Shown: piece after piece, positions 22,259 through 32,347 of the stretch
How positions within the stretch are numbered: position 1 is the stretch's first letter
Layout: the number at the start of each line of letters is the position of its first letter
Origin: Desulfobulbaceae bacterium
GTDB taxonomy: Bacteria; Desulfobacterota; Desulfobulbia; Desulfobulbales; Desulfocapsaceae
Length of the DNA stretch: 64,000 nt
Assembly (NCBI GenBank): GCA_026988015.1
Contig: JALSMA010000017.1
Coordinates: 1-64,000, forward strand
Direction of reading: 5' to 3'
Notes under the pieces: generated by a model
The model's input: the letters and a program-made list of their open reading frames with translations, nothing else
What the model was told of the DNA's origin: nothing
The model's database searches: none
Translations under genes and position numbers: made by a program

Positions 22259-22618
22259 TGGTGGAGGCGGCGGGAGTCGAACCCGCGTCCAAGAATGCTC
22301 CCCTTTCGTATCTACATGCTTAGTTCCGGGCTTTAGGTTTCGCGCCTGAGGCCCCGCCGGAACCAGAGTACTCCGACGCTATTCTGCTAAATCTCGTTCT
22401 TTTACCGGCAGACGCAGTGAAAGAACCAGCCCGTTGAGTCGGCGCTCCGATCCGGTCTTACGGGCAAAGACCGGGGGAACGGCACAGCAGTCTAAGCTGC
22501 CAGTGCGTAGTTATAATCGTCGGCGATTATAATTAAAGTTCCATCAGTTTAACGAGCAGATAGAAGCTCGGCATGCAACGTAAAGCTTACACATCCCTGT
22601 CGAATCCGTTTCGCCCCC
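22259..22618 (-). ncRNA. ssrA: tmRNA (transfer-messenger RNA)
   Basis: The 5' end GGGGGCGAAACGGATTCGAC and the 3' end GGTTCGACTCCCGCCG...CTCCACCA are the tRNA-like halves of one-piece tmRNA, about 360 nt in all. The tag reading frame at 22492-22524 encodes ADDYNYALAA and a TAG stop. With SmpB it rescues stalled ribosomes and tags the nascent peptide. The tRNA-like 3' end is intact although a mobile element ends only about 100-350 bp beyond it. Confidence 0.97.
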
Positions 22619-22651
22619 ATAGTTTTTAATGTTAGTATACGTTTGTAATGT

Positions 22652-23137
22652 TCAACCAATCTGGCCGTTCTTCATGACACGCTGCAGTTCACGGTTGCTC
22701 TGTTTCTCTTTCAGAGACGCTCGTTTGTCGTACTGTTTTTTACCTCGTGCCAGGCCAAGTTCGACTTTGGCTTTGCCATTTCCAATAAAGTATATCTTTA
22801 GGGGGATGAGCGCAAGGCCCTTCTCTTTTAATTTTCCGATCAGCTTGCGCAACTCCCTTTTATGGAGTAGGAGTTTTCGTACTCGCAAGGGCTCATTGGG
22901 ATTGTGAGTGGCAAAGCTGTACATGGAGATATGGACATTGTGCAGGTATAGTTCGCCACGGCTGTCAATCTGAGCGTAACCGTCCTTCAGATTGGCTTTT
23001 CCAGCCCGCAGTGATTTCACTTCCGGGCCGCGCAGCACGATTCCCGCCTCGTATCTGGCGTCGATATGGTAGTTGTGGAACGCTTTTTTATTTTTGCAGA
23101 CAATCTTTACTGCTTTGTCTGAACCTTTGTGTGCCAT
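22652..23137 (-). CDS. smpB: SmpB, tmRNA-binding protein
   Basis: The 161-aa protein has the full SmpB pattern: [28 protein letters not shown] in outline, [18 protein letters not shown], then [10 protein letters not shown] and the basic tail ending [24 protein letters not shown] in outline. It binds the tRNA-like domain of tmRNA and brings it to stalled ribosomes. It lies directly upstream of ssrA on the same strand, a common arrangement, and 12 nt after the pilB-type gene. Confidence 0.97.
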   Translation of the reverse strand: MAHKGSDKAVKIVCKNKKAFHNYHIDARYEAGIVLRGPEVKSLRAGKANLKDGYAQIDSRGELYLHNVHISMYSFATHNPNEPLRVRKLLLHKRELRKLIGKLKEKGLALIPLKIYFIGNGKAKVELGLARGKKQYDKRASLKEKQSNRELQRVMKNGQIG

Positions 23138-23149
23138 GGTCTCTTTTTT

Positions 23150-24949
23150 TTATCCAGCGGTTACCCGCATTGCTTCTTCGTAGGTGGTAATCCCGGCTTT
23201 CACCTTCTCCCAGGCATCTTCTCGTAAAGTAGTCATTCCCTCGCGGATTGCAAGCTGTCTTATCTCTTCCACATTATTCCCGGCGGTAACCATTCTTTTC
23301 ATCTGCTCCGAAAGTGGGAAGATCTCAAAGATACCGCACCGTCCCTTGAATCCTGTATCTCTGCACTTACGACAGCCCTTGCCGCGTTTGAGACTGTAAG
23401 TTTCCTTGTCTGCTACAGGAAAGCCAAGCTTCAGCAGCTCTGACCCTTTCATTTCAAAGGATTCTTTGCAATGTGGACAGACGGTTCGAACCAGGCGCTG
23501 GGCCAGGGCACCGAGCAGGGTGGATGAAATCAGGAATGGTTCAAGGCCCAGATCTCTCAGTCTTACGATGGAGGAAACAGCATCATTGGTGTGTAAGGTG
23601 GAGAAGACAAGATGTCCGGTCATCGCGGCCTGTACTGCATGGGAAGCCGTGTCGAGGTCACGGATCTCACCGATCATGATGACATCTGGATCCTGGCGCA
23701 GGATGTTTCTCAGTATAGTTGAAAAGGTGACATCAATGAGGGGCTGTACTGAGATTTGGTTAAATGCCTCGTACACCATTTCCACGGGATCTTCCACGGT
23801 TACGATGTTGCGTTCCGGTGTGGCGATCTTCTCCAGGGTGGAGTAAAGAGTGGTCGATTTACCTGATCCTGTGGGGCCGGTGACCAGAACGATGCCGTGT
23901 GGTGCCTCTATAAAGGAGTTGTAAACATTACGATCTCTTGCTGAAAATCCGAGGTTGTCCAGATCCTGAAAGATCACATCCGGATCAAGAATACGCATAA
24001 CCACCTTTTCTCCGAAGGCGACGGGGACCGTGGATACCCGAACCTCGGCCTTTTTGTCACCACTTAAAGAGAGTTTGATGCGACCATCTTGCGGCCTTCT
24101 CTTCTCTGCAATATCAAGCCTGCCAAGAAATTTTATCCGTGCAACAATTGCCGAATGAACGGCCTTGGGAAGGTTGTAAATGGTGTGGAGGGCTCCGTCT
24201 ATCCGAAAGCGAATCATGCAGTTTTCCCGTTTGGGTTCTACATGAATATCACTGGCATTTTGGTCAAGGGCGTAATTGAATAGATGGTTTACCGCCGATT
24301 TGATATGCTGATCTGACGATGAAATCTCTTTGGAGGAGGAAATCTTGACAAACTGTTCCAGGTTTCCAATATCAACGGAGCTTCCCAGTCCTGCGCCTCC
24401 ATACTGGTCCTCAGCAGCACTGATTGAGCGCTGAAATCCGAAAAATTCCGAGAGAATTTTTTTGATGTCAGTTTTGGTGGTGATAAAAGGCTTGATCTTG
24501 ACCTGATTGGCCTGCTCGATATCTTTCAGTACCGAACGCTTGTCCGGGTGGTAAACGGCCACTTCCAGGATTCCATTCTGGAAATTAAAGGGCAGCAGCA
24601 GGTGGCTGATGGCAAAGTTTCTGGGGATGGTTTTAGTGACAATTTCCATGTCCAGGTTGAGCGGGTCCAGTTTTTTGAAGGGAAGTCCGTAGGACTTGCT
24701 CACTGCCCGCATGATACTGTCTTCATCAAGGGGGTTGTTCCTTTTGTTTCCGATATCAAGCCTGAGTGAGACAATAACATCAACCAGATCCGGAAAGCTT
24801 TTGTCAAACTTCTTGTCTGCTCCAAATTTTATAAGGAGTTTCTGACGCTGTTTACCCTTTTCGAGGGTAATGAATTTCCGTTGTTTCTGGGTGATCAGCC
24901 CATTTTTACTGAGTATATCAAGCAACGCATCGCTGTTGAGTAGTGCCAT
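23150..24949 (-). CDS. pilB: PilB/GspE-type secretion ATPase
   Basis: The 599-aa protein has an N-terminal T2SE/PilZ-like region, then the ATPase with Walker A LVTGPTGSGKSTTL, the Asp box DPDVIMIGEIRDLDTA, the His box MTGHLVFSTLHTNDA, and a zinc-binding CPHC...CRKC module near the C-terminus. This is the type IV pilus extension or type II secretion ATPase family. No other pilus gene is nearby, so the exact machine cannot be fixed; the length and zinc motif favour PilB/GspE over PilT. Confidence 0.9.
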   Translation of the reverse strand: MALLNSDALLDILSKNGLITQKQRKFITLEKGKQRQKLLIKFGADKKFDKSFPDLVDVIVSLRLDIGNKRNNPLDEDSIMRAVSKSYGLPFKKLDPLNLDMEIVTKTIPRNFAISHLLLPFNFQNGILEVAVYHPDKRSVLKDIEQANQVKIKPFITTKTDIKKILSEFFGFQRSISAAEDQYGGAGLGSSVDIGNLEQFVKISSSKEISSSDQHIKSAVNHLFNYALDQNASDIHVEPKRENCMIRFRIDGALHTIYNLPKAVHSAIVARIKFLGRLDIAEKRRPQDGRIKLSLSGDKKAEVRVSTVPVAFGEKVVMRILDPDVIFQDLDNLGFSARDRNVYNSFIEAPHGIVLVTGPTGSGKSTTLYSTLEKIATPERNIVTVEDPVEMVYEAFNQISVQPLIDVTFSTILRNILRQDPDVIMIGEIRDLDTASHAVQAAMTGHLVFSTLHTNDAVSSIVRLRDLGLEPFLISSTLLGALAQRLVRTVCPHCKESFEMKGSELLKLGFPVADKETYSLKRGKGCRKCRDTGFKGRCGIFEIFPLSEQMKRMVTAGNNVEEIRQLAIREGMTTLREDAWEKVKAGITTYEEAMRVTAG

Positions 24950-25118
24950 TGAACGCTCACGAATTGAAAAAGTCTAAGGATATTGCATCTGTGCTTCTGG
25001 TATTCTGTTCTTTTTCGTCCACTTAATCAAGAAACTTTTAACTCTTTCATCTATCTGTTATAAACTGGAGCAGAGAGTTTTTAGAACGCCATCAATCATT
25101 ACAATTCAGGATCTGTTC

Positions 25119-28100
25119 ATGTTATCTATTGTGAGTCAGTTATATCGAAGAACCGGAGAAACCAGTGAGTACTGTTTTAATATCGAATCCAGTCGCCCCC
25201 TGACTGGAGAGGAGCAGCAACGGCTGGGGCTGATCCTGGCTGACGGTTTTCTCGCGGAAACGGTTAGCGCAGTGCCGCAGCTTGTCGGAGAGCGGGTGGT
25301 GGAGATGGGGCCACGCCTCAATTTTGCTACGGCCTGGTCTTCCAATATGGTTTCCATCTGTGCCGCTACTGGTTTGGAGATTATCTCCCGTGTTGAGCGA
25401 TCCCGAAGATATCTGGTGGACGAGTCCATAGATCTGGAGGAGTTTATTTGGGAAAACCATGACAGGATGACCGAGTGTCTCTATCCGGAACCCCTTTCTA
25501 CCTTTGAGACCGGAATTGAGCCGGAGGCTGTTTACGATGTGGATATGATAGCTGGTGGCCCGGATGCCCTTCTGGAAATCCCCGGTATCTCAATGGATGA
25601 GCGGGATCGGAATTTCTATTATGATTACTTTGTTAAAAAGCATAAGCGCAATCCCACCATTGTTGAGATCATGGACTTGAATAATGCCAATTCCGAGCAT
25701 TCACGGCACGGTTTCTTTCGCGGCAAACAGGTGATAGACGGTGAGATGCAGGACGAGACCCTCTTTGATCTGGTGATCGAGACATTGACCAGAAATCCCA
25801 AGGGGAGTCTGGTGGCTTTTAAGGATAATTCCAGTGTGGTGGCGGGGCATGATATTCATACCATAATGCCCGAAAATCCAGGGAACCCCAGCCCTCTGCA
25901 GGGACAGGACGTTCGTTATCATATGCTTCTTACTGCAGAGACCCATAATTTCCCCACAGGTGTTGCACCTTTTCCGGGTGCAGAGACCGGTACCGGTGGC
26001 CGTATCCGGGACGTACAGGGGACCGGAAAGGGTGGCTTGGTCATTGCCGGAACTACCGGCTATTGTGTGGCAAATCTCCACATCCCCGGTTATACCCTGC
26101 CTTGGGAAAATCAGTACCCGTGCCCCGATAATCTTGCATCGGCTCTGGAGATTGAGATTCAGGCTAGTAACGGTGCCTCAGATTATGGGAATAAGTTCGG
26201 GGAACCCATGATACAGGGTTTTACCCGCTCCTTTGATCTGCGTCTTGATAATGGTGAGCGCTGGGGCTTTTTAAAGCCCATTATGTTCACTGGTGGAATA
26301 GGACAAATTGATGATAGGCACACGGAAAAGGACAAAGAAGTCAAAGGAATGAAAATTGTCCAGGTAGGGGGTCCCGCCTATCGGGTTGGTTTTGGTGGTG
26401 GTGCCGCATCGTCCATGCTCCAGGGGGAGAATGCCTCGGAGCTTGATTTCAACGCGGTTCAGCGTGGTGATGCGGAGATGGAACAGAAGATGAATCGTGT
26501 TATTCGTGCCTGCAATGAAATGGGTGACAGGACGATCATAGATGTGATTCACGATCAGGGCGCGGGCGGCCCTGCCAATGTCTTGAAAGAGCTGGTGGAA
26601 CATTCTGGTGGCTATATTGAGATTCGGAAAATGCGGGTGGGGGATCCCACCATGTCGGTGTTGGAAATCTATGTGGCTGAGTATCAGGAGCGAAATGGCT
26701 TTCTAATCAGTCCGGAGAATATTAAACAGTTCCAGGCCATCTGTGAGCGTGAAAAGGTGGGTTGTGAGGTGCTGGGCGAGGTGACGGGTGACCTGCAGTT
26801 TGTGGTTCATGATGAGCTTGACGACACTACCCCTGTGGATATTGATCTCTCAGAATTACTGGGCGATATTCCGGTAAAGACATTTGAGGATAATCGGGTT
26901 GATTCAAAACTGAAACCACTGGAGCTGCCCGATGATCTCACTGTTGCTGATGCCCTTGGGGATGTTCTGCGCTTGGTATCTGTTGGCTCCAAGCGTTTTC
27001 TTACCAACAAGGTGGATCGTGCAGTGACTGGGCTTATCGCCCGTCAGCAGTGTTGTGGTCCCCTGCAGCTCACAGTGAGTAATGTGGCGGTGGTTGCCCA
27101 GTCCCATTTTAGCAGGAGTGGTGGGGCCACAGCCATTGGTGAGCAGCCCATAAAGATGCTTGTCGATCCAGCGAAGGGTGCGAGGATGGCGGTGGGAGAA
27201 TCCCTCACCAATCTTGTTTGGGCACAGATTGATGACCTTGCGCAGGTGAAGTGTTCGGCCAACTGGATGTGGGCTCCTAAACTGCCTGGTGAGGGGGCAG
27301 CTCTCTTTGATGCTGCAAAGGGCATGTGTGATGCCATGATAGCGGTTGGTATGGCCGTTGATGGTGGTAAAGACAGCCTCTCCATGGCAACCATGGTGGG
27401 TGAAGAGACTGTCAAATCTCCTCGCGAACTGGTTATTTCTGCCTATGCTGCCATGGGTGACATCACAAAGGTGGTGACCCCTGATATCAAAGAGGCGGGA
27501 AGCTCTTCCCTGCTCTTTGTTGATCTGGGTGCCGGTCATAACAGGCTGGGCGGTTCAGCACTGGCTCAGACCAGGTCGTCACTGGGCAATGATAGTCCTG
27601 ATATGGACAGACCGGAGGATGTGAAGCAGGCTTTTCTGGCGGTTCAGGAAGCTATTGCCCAGGATCTGCTGGTTGCCGGACACGACAGAAGCGACGGCGG
27701 TCTGGTCACTACTCTCCTGGAGATGGCCTTTGCCGGTAACTGTGGCCTTGATATCTCCCTTGATTCTACTGATTCACCCCTGGAGGTGTTGTTCGCCGAA
27801 GAACTTGGGCTTGTACTCGAGTGCAGGGATGCGAATATTGTGCACCTGACTGAGATTTTCTCCAGTCGTCAGGTGGCGCTCACAAATATCGGCCGCTCCA
27901 TCAAAGAGAAACAGATTCGCATCGCAGTCAATGGCGAAACTGTTCTTGATGACGATATGAGAAAACTTCGAGAGACCTGGGAGGAAACAAGCTATCAGCT
28001 TGAGCGTCTCCAGGTAAAACCGGAATGTGCTGATGAAGAGAAGAAGAACTGTTATGACCGCATAGGGCCGCAGTATGTACTTCCCTTTGCACCCGTGCCC

Positions 28101-28925
28101 GCACCTGCAGAACTCCTTGCCATGTCTGATAAGCCCAAGGTTGCCATCTTGCGGGATGAAGGCTCAAATTCGGACCGTGAGATGTCCTCTGCTTTTTATC
28201 TGGCAGGGTTTGAGCCATGGGATATCACCATGAGCGATCTCCTGGCAGGTCGAGTGAGCCTTGATGGCTTCAGGGGACTTGCTGCAGTGGGTGGCTTTTC
28301 TTATGCCGATGTGCCGGAATCGGCCAAGGGATGGGCTGGCACCATCCGGTTTAATGACACTCTCCGAAAGATGTTTCGGGAATTTTATGACCGGCCAGAT
28401 ACCTTCAGCCTCGGGGTCTGTAACGGCTGTCAGCTCTTCGGGCTCCTTGGCATGGTACCGTGGCAGGATATTGAGGCAGAACGTCAGCCCCGATTTGTTC
28501 ATAATGTCTCTGGTCGCTTTGAGTCCCGCTGGAGTACGGTGAAGGTGTGGAAAAGTCCGGCACTGATGCTGAAGGGTATGGAAGGGCTGGTCTTTGGTAT
28601 TCATGTGGATCATGGCGAGGGGTATCTCTCCTTTCCCGACGCTGCAATCAAGGAAAGGGTGCTTGCGGAGAACCTGGCGCCGCTCAGCTATGTTGATGAT
28701 ATAGGTAATGCAACAGAATCCTATCCTTTTAATCCCAACGGTTCACCGGATGGATTTGCCGGGCTCTGCTCTCCTGATGGCAGGCATCTGGCCATGATGC
28801 CCCATCCGGAACGGGTCTTTCTTGCATGGCAGGCCCATTATCTCCCTGCTGAGATGAAGGCTCTTGAGGTTACGCCCTGGATGCAGATGTTCAGAAATGC
28901 CTATGAGTGGTGCCTGAAGGGGTAG
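25119..28925 (+). CDS. purL: Phosphoribosylformylglycinamidine synthase, large fused form
   Basis: This 1268-aa protein fuses the synthase and glutaminase. The synthase half shows MDLNNANSEHSRHGFFRGK, LTAETHNFPTGVAPFPGAETGTGGRIRD in outline, and FGGGAASSM. The C-terminal class I amidotransferase has the nucleophile in LGVCNGCQLFGLL and the histidine pair in HPERVF. It converts FGAR and glutamine to FGAM in purine synthesis. The start ATG follows AGGA by 7 nt. The single-chain form is typical of gammaproteobacteria and eukaryotes and occurs in some Desulfobacterota; Gram-positives use separate PurL, PurQ and PurS. Confidence 0.97.
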   Translation: MLSIVSQLYRRTGETSEYCFNIESSRPLTGEEQQRLGLILADGFLAETVSAVPQLVGERVVEMGPRLNFATAWSSNMVSICAATGLEIISRVERSRRYLVDESIDLEEFIWENHDRMTECLYPEPLSTFETGIEPEAVYDVDMIAGGPDALLEIPGISMDERDRNFYYDYFVKKHKRNPTIVEIMDLNNANSEHSRHGFFRGKQVIDGEMQDETLFDLVIETLTRNPKGSLVAFKDNSSVVAGHDIHTIMPENPGNPSPLQGQDVRYHMLLTAETHNFPTGVAPFPGAETGTGGRIRDVQGTGKGGLVIAGTTGYCVANLHIPGYTLPWENQYPCPDNLASALEIEIQASNGASDYGNKFGEPMIQGFTRSFDLRLDNGERWGFLKPIMFTGGIGQIDDRHTEKDKEVKGMKIVQVGGPAYRVGFGGGAASSMLQGENASELDFNAVQRGDAEMEQKMNRVIRACNEMGDRTIIDVIHDQGAGGPANVLKELVEHSGGYIEIRKMRVGDPTMSVLEIYVAEYQERNGFLISPENIKQFQAICEREKVGCEVLGEVTGDLQFVVHDELDDTTPVDIDLSELLGDIPVKTFEDNRVDSKLKPLELPDDLTVADALGDVLRLVSVGSKRFLTNKVDRAVTGLIARQQCCGPLQLTVSNVAVVAQSHFSRSGGATAIGEQPIKMLVDPAKGARMAVGESLTNLVWAQIDDLAQVKCSANWMWAPKLPGEGAALFDAAKGMCDAMIAVGMAVDGGKDSLSMATMVGEETVKSPRELVISAYAAMGDITKVVTPDIKEAGSSSLLFVDLGAGHNRLGGSALAQTRSSLGNDSPDMDRPEDVKQAFLAVQEAIAQDLLVAGHDRSDGGLVTTLLEMAFAGNCGLDISLDSTDSPLEVLFAEELGLVLECRDANIVHLTEIFSSRQVALTNIGRSIKEKQIRIAVNGETVLDDDMRKLRETWEETSYQLERLQVKPECADEEKKNCYDRIGPQYVLPFAPVPAPAELLAMSDKPKVAILRDEGSNSDREMSSAFYLAGFEPWDITMSDLLAGRVSLDGFRGLAAVGGFSYADVPESAKGWAGTIRFNDTLRKMFREFYDRPDTFSLGVCNGCQLFGLLGMVPWQDIEAERQPRFVHNVSGRFESRWSTVKVWKSPALMLKGMEGLVFGIHVDHGEGYLSFPDAAIKERVLAENLAPLSYVDDIGNATESYPFNPNGSPDGFAGLCSPDGRHLAMMPHPERVFLAWQAHYLPAEMKALEVTPWMQMFRNAYEWCLKG

Positions 28926-29058
28926 TGAAACGATAAAAAATGGGATTCGTTACGGATTGTGAATTGTTTTCTTGGCAACATGTTGAAATAAGAAGGGAAA
29001 AAAATCCAATAAAAAAATAACATGAATCCGTGAGCGTTCGGTGGTGGTGCGGCATCTG

Positions 29059-29904
29059 TTATCGGAGAAGACTGCGGAGTGCTGCAAGATTATCCCGGTC
29101 TTCCTGAAGATCCTTGCCCTTGGGAGTTTCAAGAGTCATGGGATGCTTTGCAAAACGCGGGTCATTGAGGAGATTTCTAAACGCTTCCAGACCGATTTCT
29201 CCCTGTCCGATGTGTTCGTGTCTGTCTACCCGGCTTCCCAGCCCTTTTCTTGAGTCATTGAGGTGGAAGAACAGTATCCGGTTAATGCCCACAACTCTGT
29301 CAAATTCTTCCATGGTGGCCTGGTATGTTTTCTTGGTGCGGATGTCGTATCCTGCAGCAAAGGTGTGGCAGGTGTCGATGCATACTCCGAGTCTATCAGA
29401 ATGCTGTGATCCCTCAATGATGGCGGCAAGCTCCTCAAACTGGCTGCCCAACCCTGTTCCCTGTCCAGCGGTATTTTCAAGAAGCAGCATCACCTGATTA
29501 TCTGCCTGGGAAAAGGCTTCGTCAAGGTTTTTGATGAACCTGCTGAGTCCGGCTTTTACGCCATCTCCTCCGTGGGATCCGGGATGCATGACCACCAGAG
29601 GGATATTCAACATTTCGCAGCGCTGCAATTCATCCACAAAGGCTGTAATGGATTTCTGCACCAGCTCCGGTTTTGCAGATGCCAGGTTGATCAGGTAGGA
29701 TGCGTGTGAGGCAATCGGCATATTTGGGTGCAGTTTCCAGGCTGCGCTAAAGAGTTGCTGTTCGTTTTCTGTCACTGTTGCTGGATTCCACTGCCTCTGG
29801 TTCCGGGTGAAAATCTGTAGAGCATCGCCGCCAACCTCGACTATTCTGTCAAAGGCGAGATGGATTCCTCCGACAACAGATTCATGGGCTCCTAATAGTA
29901 CCAT
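29059..29904 (-). CDS. nfo: Endonuclease IV (AP endonuclease)
   Basis: The TIM-barrel Nfo signatures are present: LLGAHESVVGGIHLAFDR at the N-terminus, LQIFTRNQRQW, PLVVMHPGSH, LLLENTAGQGTGLG, GVCIDTCHTFAAGYD, FHLNDSR and HEHIGQGEIG. Zinc-binding His, Glu and Asp residues lie in these motifs. It cuts abasic sites in base-excision repair. I start at ATG 29904 (281 aa), 7 nt after GGAGAG; the track begins at a TTG five codons earlier. Confidence 0.96.
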   Translation of the reverse strand: MVLLGAHESVVGGIHLAFDRIVEVGGDALQIFTRNQRQWNPATVTENEQQLFSAAWKLHPNMPIASHASYLINLASAKPELVQKSITAFVDELQRCEMLNIPLVVMHPGSHGGDGVKAGLSRFIKNLDEAFSQADNQVMLLLENTAGQGTGLGSQFEELAAIIEGSQHSDRLGVCIDTCHTFAAGYDIRTKKTYQATMEEFDRVVGINRILFFHLNDSRKGLGSRVDRHEHIGQGEIGLEAFRNLLNDPRFAKHPMTLETPKGKDLQEDRDNLAALRSLLR

Positions 29905-29927
29905 TTTAGATCTCTCCAATGTGGGGC

Positions 29928-29955
29928 TTGATTTTTAGAAAATTTTCTTTATAAT
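29928..29955 (+). promoter_or_regulatory. Promoter of the 84-aa gene
   Basis: TTGATT and TATAAT are 16 nt apart, 50 nt upstream of the plus-strand ATG at 30006. It overlaps the region just upstream of nfo on the opposite strand. Confidence 0.65.
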
Positions 29956-30005
29956 AGTCATTATCGTTTAACATATTCGATTCAGGAGAGAGAGGAAACA
30001 GAAAA

Positions 30006-30260
30006 ATGGCACTTGGAATGGCGGCAGCATCGGCGGTAGCACCCCGTTCGGCGGCGGCCCCTGTAGACAGAGGGTTCAAAGTGAACACCGAACCGCAGAA
30101 TATGCGGGTGGATGAGGCAGCACCCCGCCGGGCAGAAAAAAAGGCTCGCATGGAGCAGGCCCAGGCGCAGGCCAATCAGGTTGCCAAACGGGTCTTCGAT
30201 ATCCAGACTGTGGATGAAAAGGCTTGGGCTGACGCGACCAGGATTGACACCTATGCCTGA
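30006..30260 (+). CDS. Small Ala/Arg-rich hypothetical protein (84 aa)
   Basis: The protein is basic and alanine-rich (MALGMAAASAVAPRSAAAP), then has a charged helical middle (PRRAEKKARMEQAQAQANQVAKR in outline) and ends VDEKAWADATRIDTYA. A good RBS (AGGAGAG, ~14 nt) and a promoter precede it. There is no signal peptide cleavage pattern or membrane segment I can defend. It is divergent from nfo and convergent with the M48 gene, ending 2 bp before it. Unknown function. Confidence 0.6.
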   Translation: MALGMAAASAVAPRSAAAPVDRGFKVNTEPQNMRVDEAAPRRAEKKARMEQAQAQANQVAKRVFDIQTVDEKAWADATRIDTYA

Positions 30261-30262
30261 TC

Positions 30263-32128
30263 CTATTCTGCTGGAACGGTTGTCCCGTCAGGGCTGTATA
30301 TTGTCGTCTTAAACTTCTCTATCTGTTCCCGGTAGTAAGCCCCTTCCGCTGGATCGGCAAAAAGGGCTTGTTTCTCTATCTCAATGGCCTTTTCCGGGAA
30401 CCCATTGGCCCAGTAGGCGGTGGCAAGGGTGTCCAGAACATGGCCTGCCGGGATCTGCAGGGCTGCAAGGCGGGCAAGACGCAGGGCCCGCTCTGGATCA
30501 CGCAGGGCAGGGTTGTCGCTTGTGAGCAGCAGCCAAGCCAGATTGTTGAGCAGTTTCGGGTTTGAGGGCTCCATTACCAGGGCCTTATCATAGGCGGCAA
30601 TGGCTTTTTTCTCCATTTTTTTATGCTGCATCAGATCCCCGGCTATCCCCAGCCATAATGCTTTGTCAGGTTCCCGCATCAGTTTCTGGTCGAGGATATA
30701 CTCTGTGTATTTTTCCTCATAACTTTGTTTCCATTGCTCAGCCGGCAGAATATTGTGACTGGTGGCAGCAAAGCCAATGATCACAACATAGGCGAGCAGA
30801 CTCAGCCACACTTTTCGATTATGGCGACTGATCCATGAGGGGTTTCGTTCACATTTTTTCAGAAAATCCACTCGCTGTCCTATTCCAAAATGGTGCCAGC
30901 TTGGTTGGTCGCGGATGTTTCCTGACAGGATTGCAATTTTCTCAAAGGCAGAGATAATGGCCTGGCTGTTGCCGATAGCTTTGATGACATGGAGGTCTGC
31001 CTGGCGTTCGAAATTTCTGATGAAATATCCAAACAGGAACCTGAAATACAGCACCAGGGCGATAAGGAGCATAATAGCCATCATCGCGGTGAGCATATTT
31101 TCTGCGCTGAGTCCGGTGATGCCAAGCAGGCTGTAGAAGCTGTCCCTAGAGAGAAGATAAAAGGTGAAGGGCTCAAGGGCGAACCCTGCAAGAACAGAAA
31201 ACCCTGAAATGATAAGAAGATAGAGTAGCATGTGTTTGTTCTTGATATGGCCGATTTCATGTGCCATTACACTGTCGAGCTCTGCCAGGTTGAGGTGTTC
31301 GAGCAGGGCGGGTGTTATCATTACATAGCGCAGTCCGGGGATGATCCCCATGACACCAGCGGTGATAATTCTGCCTTCAAAGAGTGGCCAGATGAATATT
31401 TTGGCGGAAAAACGCTGTTTTTTGAAGAAGTTCTGCAGGTGATCATGGAGCTCTCCTTCCGGAAACGGGGTGCAGCCCCAGAGCCTTCGTACCAGTGGTG
31501 GGAAAAATATCAGAATCAGAACCAGAAAAAGGATGAATGATGCATATTCACCGGGTTCTGAATGGAGAAAGGTCTTGAGACCGGGTAGGGGAAGCAGTGC
31601 CAGGAGGTCGTAACTGAGTGAAAGGAGGATCCAGGGGAGCACAATGGGCAGATTTGCCTTGGTATTGAATAGGAGAAAGGTCCTGTTGCTGTATCTGCGG
31701 CCAAAGATTGTTTCGTAGGCTGGGCGAGCATGGCGCCACATCAACAGTAAAAAGAGAAAAAAGAAAGCCAGGCCGCCAATGTTAACGAAAGATGGGAACA
31801 AACCATTCAGTGAGAGAGGGTTTATGTAATAGTGGAGGTCACATGAAAAAAGGATGAGTGAATAGCAGAGCAGTGCCAACATGGAGAGCTTTTTCTCTGT
31901 GCTGAAGTAGGTCCCGGAGCCATTTCTGTTGGCCCTGATGTAGAGCCGTTTAGCCACCCGGTCAAAAAAGAAAAGAATAATGGCAGAAATAGTCAGTGAG
32001 CCGAAAAAAGGGAGCAGCGGGGTATCTGTTCCGCTGGTCATGGTGAAGAGAAATATGGCTACAAGAAAGAAGAGTAGGTTATTATATATCATAAGGGCTG
32101 TTATATCGTGTATGGGCTTCTCTTTCAA
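30263..32128 (-). CDS. M48-family membrane metallopeptidase with C-terminal TPR
   Basis: Several hydrophobic segments span the N-terminal ~230 residues. The zinc motif VMAHEIGHIKNKHM (HExxH) lies near residue 290, followed by more membrane segments. The last ~130 residues are TPR-like helices (AIAAYDKALVMEPSNPKLLNNLAWLLL in outline). It resembles HtpX/BepA-like peptidases of the cell envelope with a protein-interaction tail. The track start is TTG 32128; ATG 32092 is also possible, and neither has a clear ribosome site. Substrate unknown. Confidence 0.85.
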   Translation of the reverse strand: MKEKPIHDITALMIYNNLLFFLVAIFLFTMTSGTDTPLLPFFGSLTISAIILFFFDRVAKRLYIRANRNGSGTYFSTEKKLSMLALLCYSLILFSCDLHYYINPLSLNGLFPSFVNIGGLAFFFLFLLLMWRHARPAYETIFGRRYSNRTFLLFNTKANLPIVLPWILLSLSYDLLALLPLPGLKTFLHSEPGEYASFILFLVLILIFFPPLVRRLWGCTPFPEGELHDHLQNFFKKQRFSAKIFIWPLFEGRIITAGVMGIIPGLRYVMITPALLEHLNLAELDSVMAHEIGHIKNKHMLLYLLIISGFSVLAGFALEPFTFYLLSRDSFYSLLGITGLSAENMLTAMMAIMLLIALVLYFRFLFGYFIRNFERQADLHVIKAIGNSQAIISAFEKIAILSGNIRDQPSWHHFGIGQRVDFLKKCERNPSWISRHNRKVWLSLLAYVVIIGFAATSHNILPAEQWKQSYEEKYTEYILDQKLMREPDKALWLGIAGDLMQHKKMEKKAIAAYDKALVMEPSNPKLLNNLAWLLLTSDNPALRDPERALRLARLAALQIPAGHVLDTLATAYWANGFPEKAIEIEKQALFADPAEGAYYREQIEKFKTTIYSPDGTTVPAE

Positions 32129-32221
32129 TCAGGGAAACTACCGGAACGTAAATCTGCGCTGTCCTATTATGGTTCATGATGGAGTAATGAGAGGATTTCC
32201 TGATTTTATATGTTTAATTTG

Positions 32222-32248
32222 TTGACAATTTTTTTTTGCCGGTATAAT
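32222..32248 (+). promoter_or_regulatory. Promoter of the tRNA gene
   Basis: A perfect TTGACA is followed by TATAAT with a rather short 15-nt spacer, 24 nt upstream of the tRNA 5' end. Confidence 0.7.
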
Positions 32249-32271
32249 ATATCTGGTTTTGATGCCGGAAA

Positions 32272-32347
32272 GGGCGCATAGCTCAGTTGGTAGAGCCACC
32301 GGCTCATAACCGGTCGGTCGTAGGTTCAAGTCCTACTGCGCCCACCA
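32272..32347 (+). tRNA. tRNA with CAU anticodon, probably elongator Met
   Basis: This is a 76-nt cloverleaf with acceptor GGGCGCA/TGCGCCC and encoded CCA. The D arm is GCTCAGTTGGTAGAGC, the anticodon arm is CCGGCTCATAACCGG with CAT at the anticodon, and the T arm is GTAGGTTCAAGTCCTAC. CAU could read Met or, if lysidine-modified, Ile AUA. I favour elongator Met from overall look, not from proof. Confidence 0.93.

Noticed and set aside
22259-22618. tmRNA 3' end as the attachment core of the element
   Set aside because: The 3' end and its terminator are intact, and no duplicate of the tRNA-like end is seen in the part of the element that is visible.
26904-27539. 211-aa minus-strand ORF inside purL
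   Set aside because: It is antisense to conserved purL sequence, a shadow frame.
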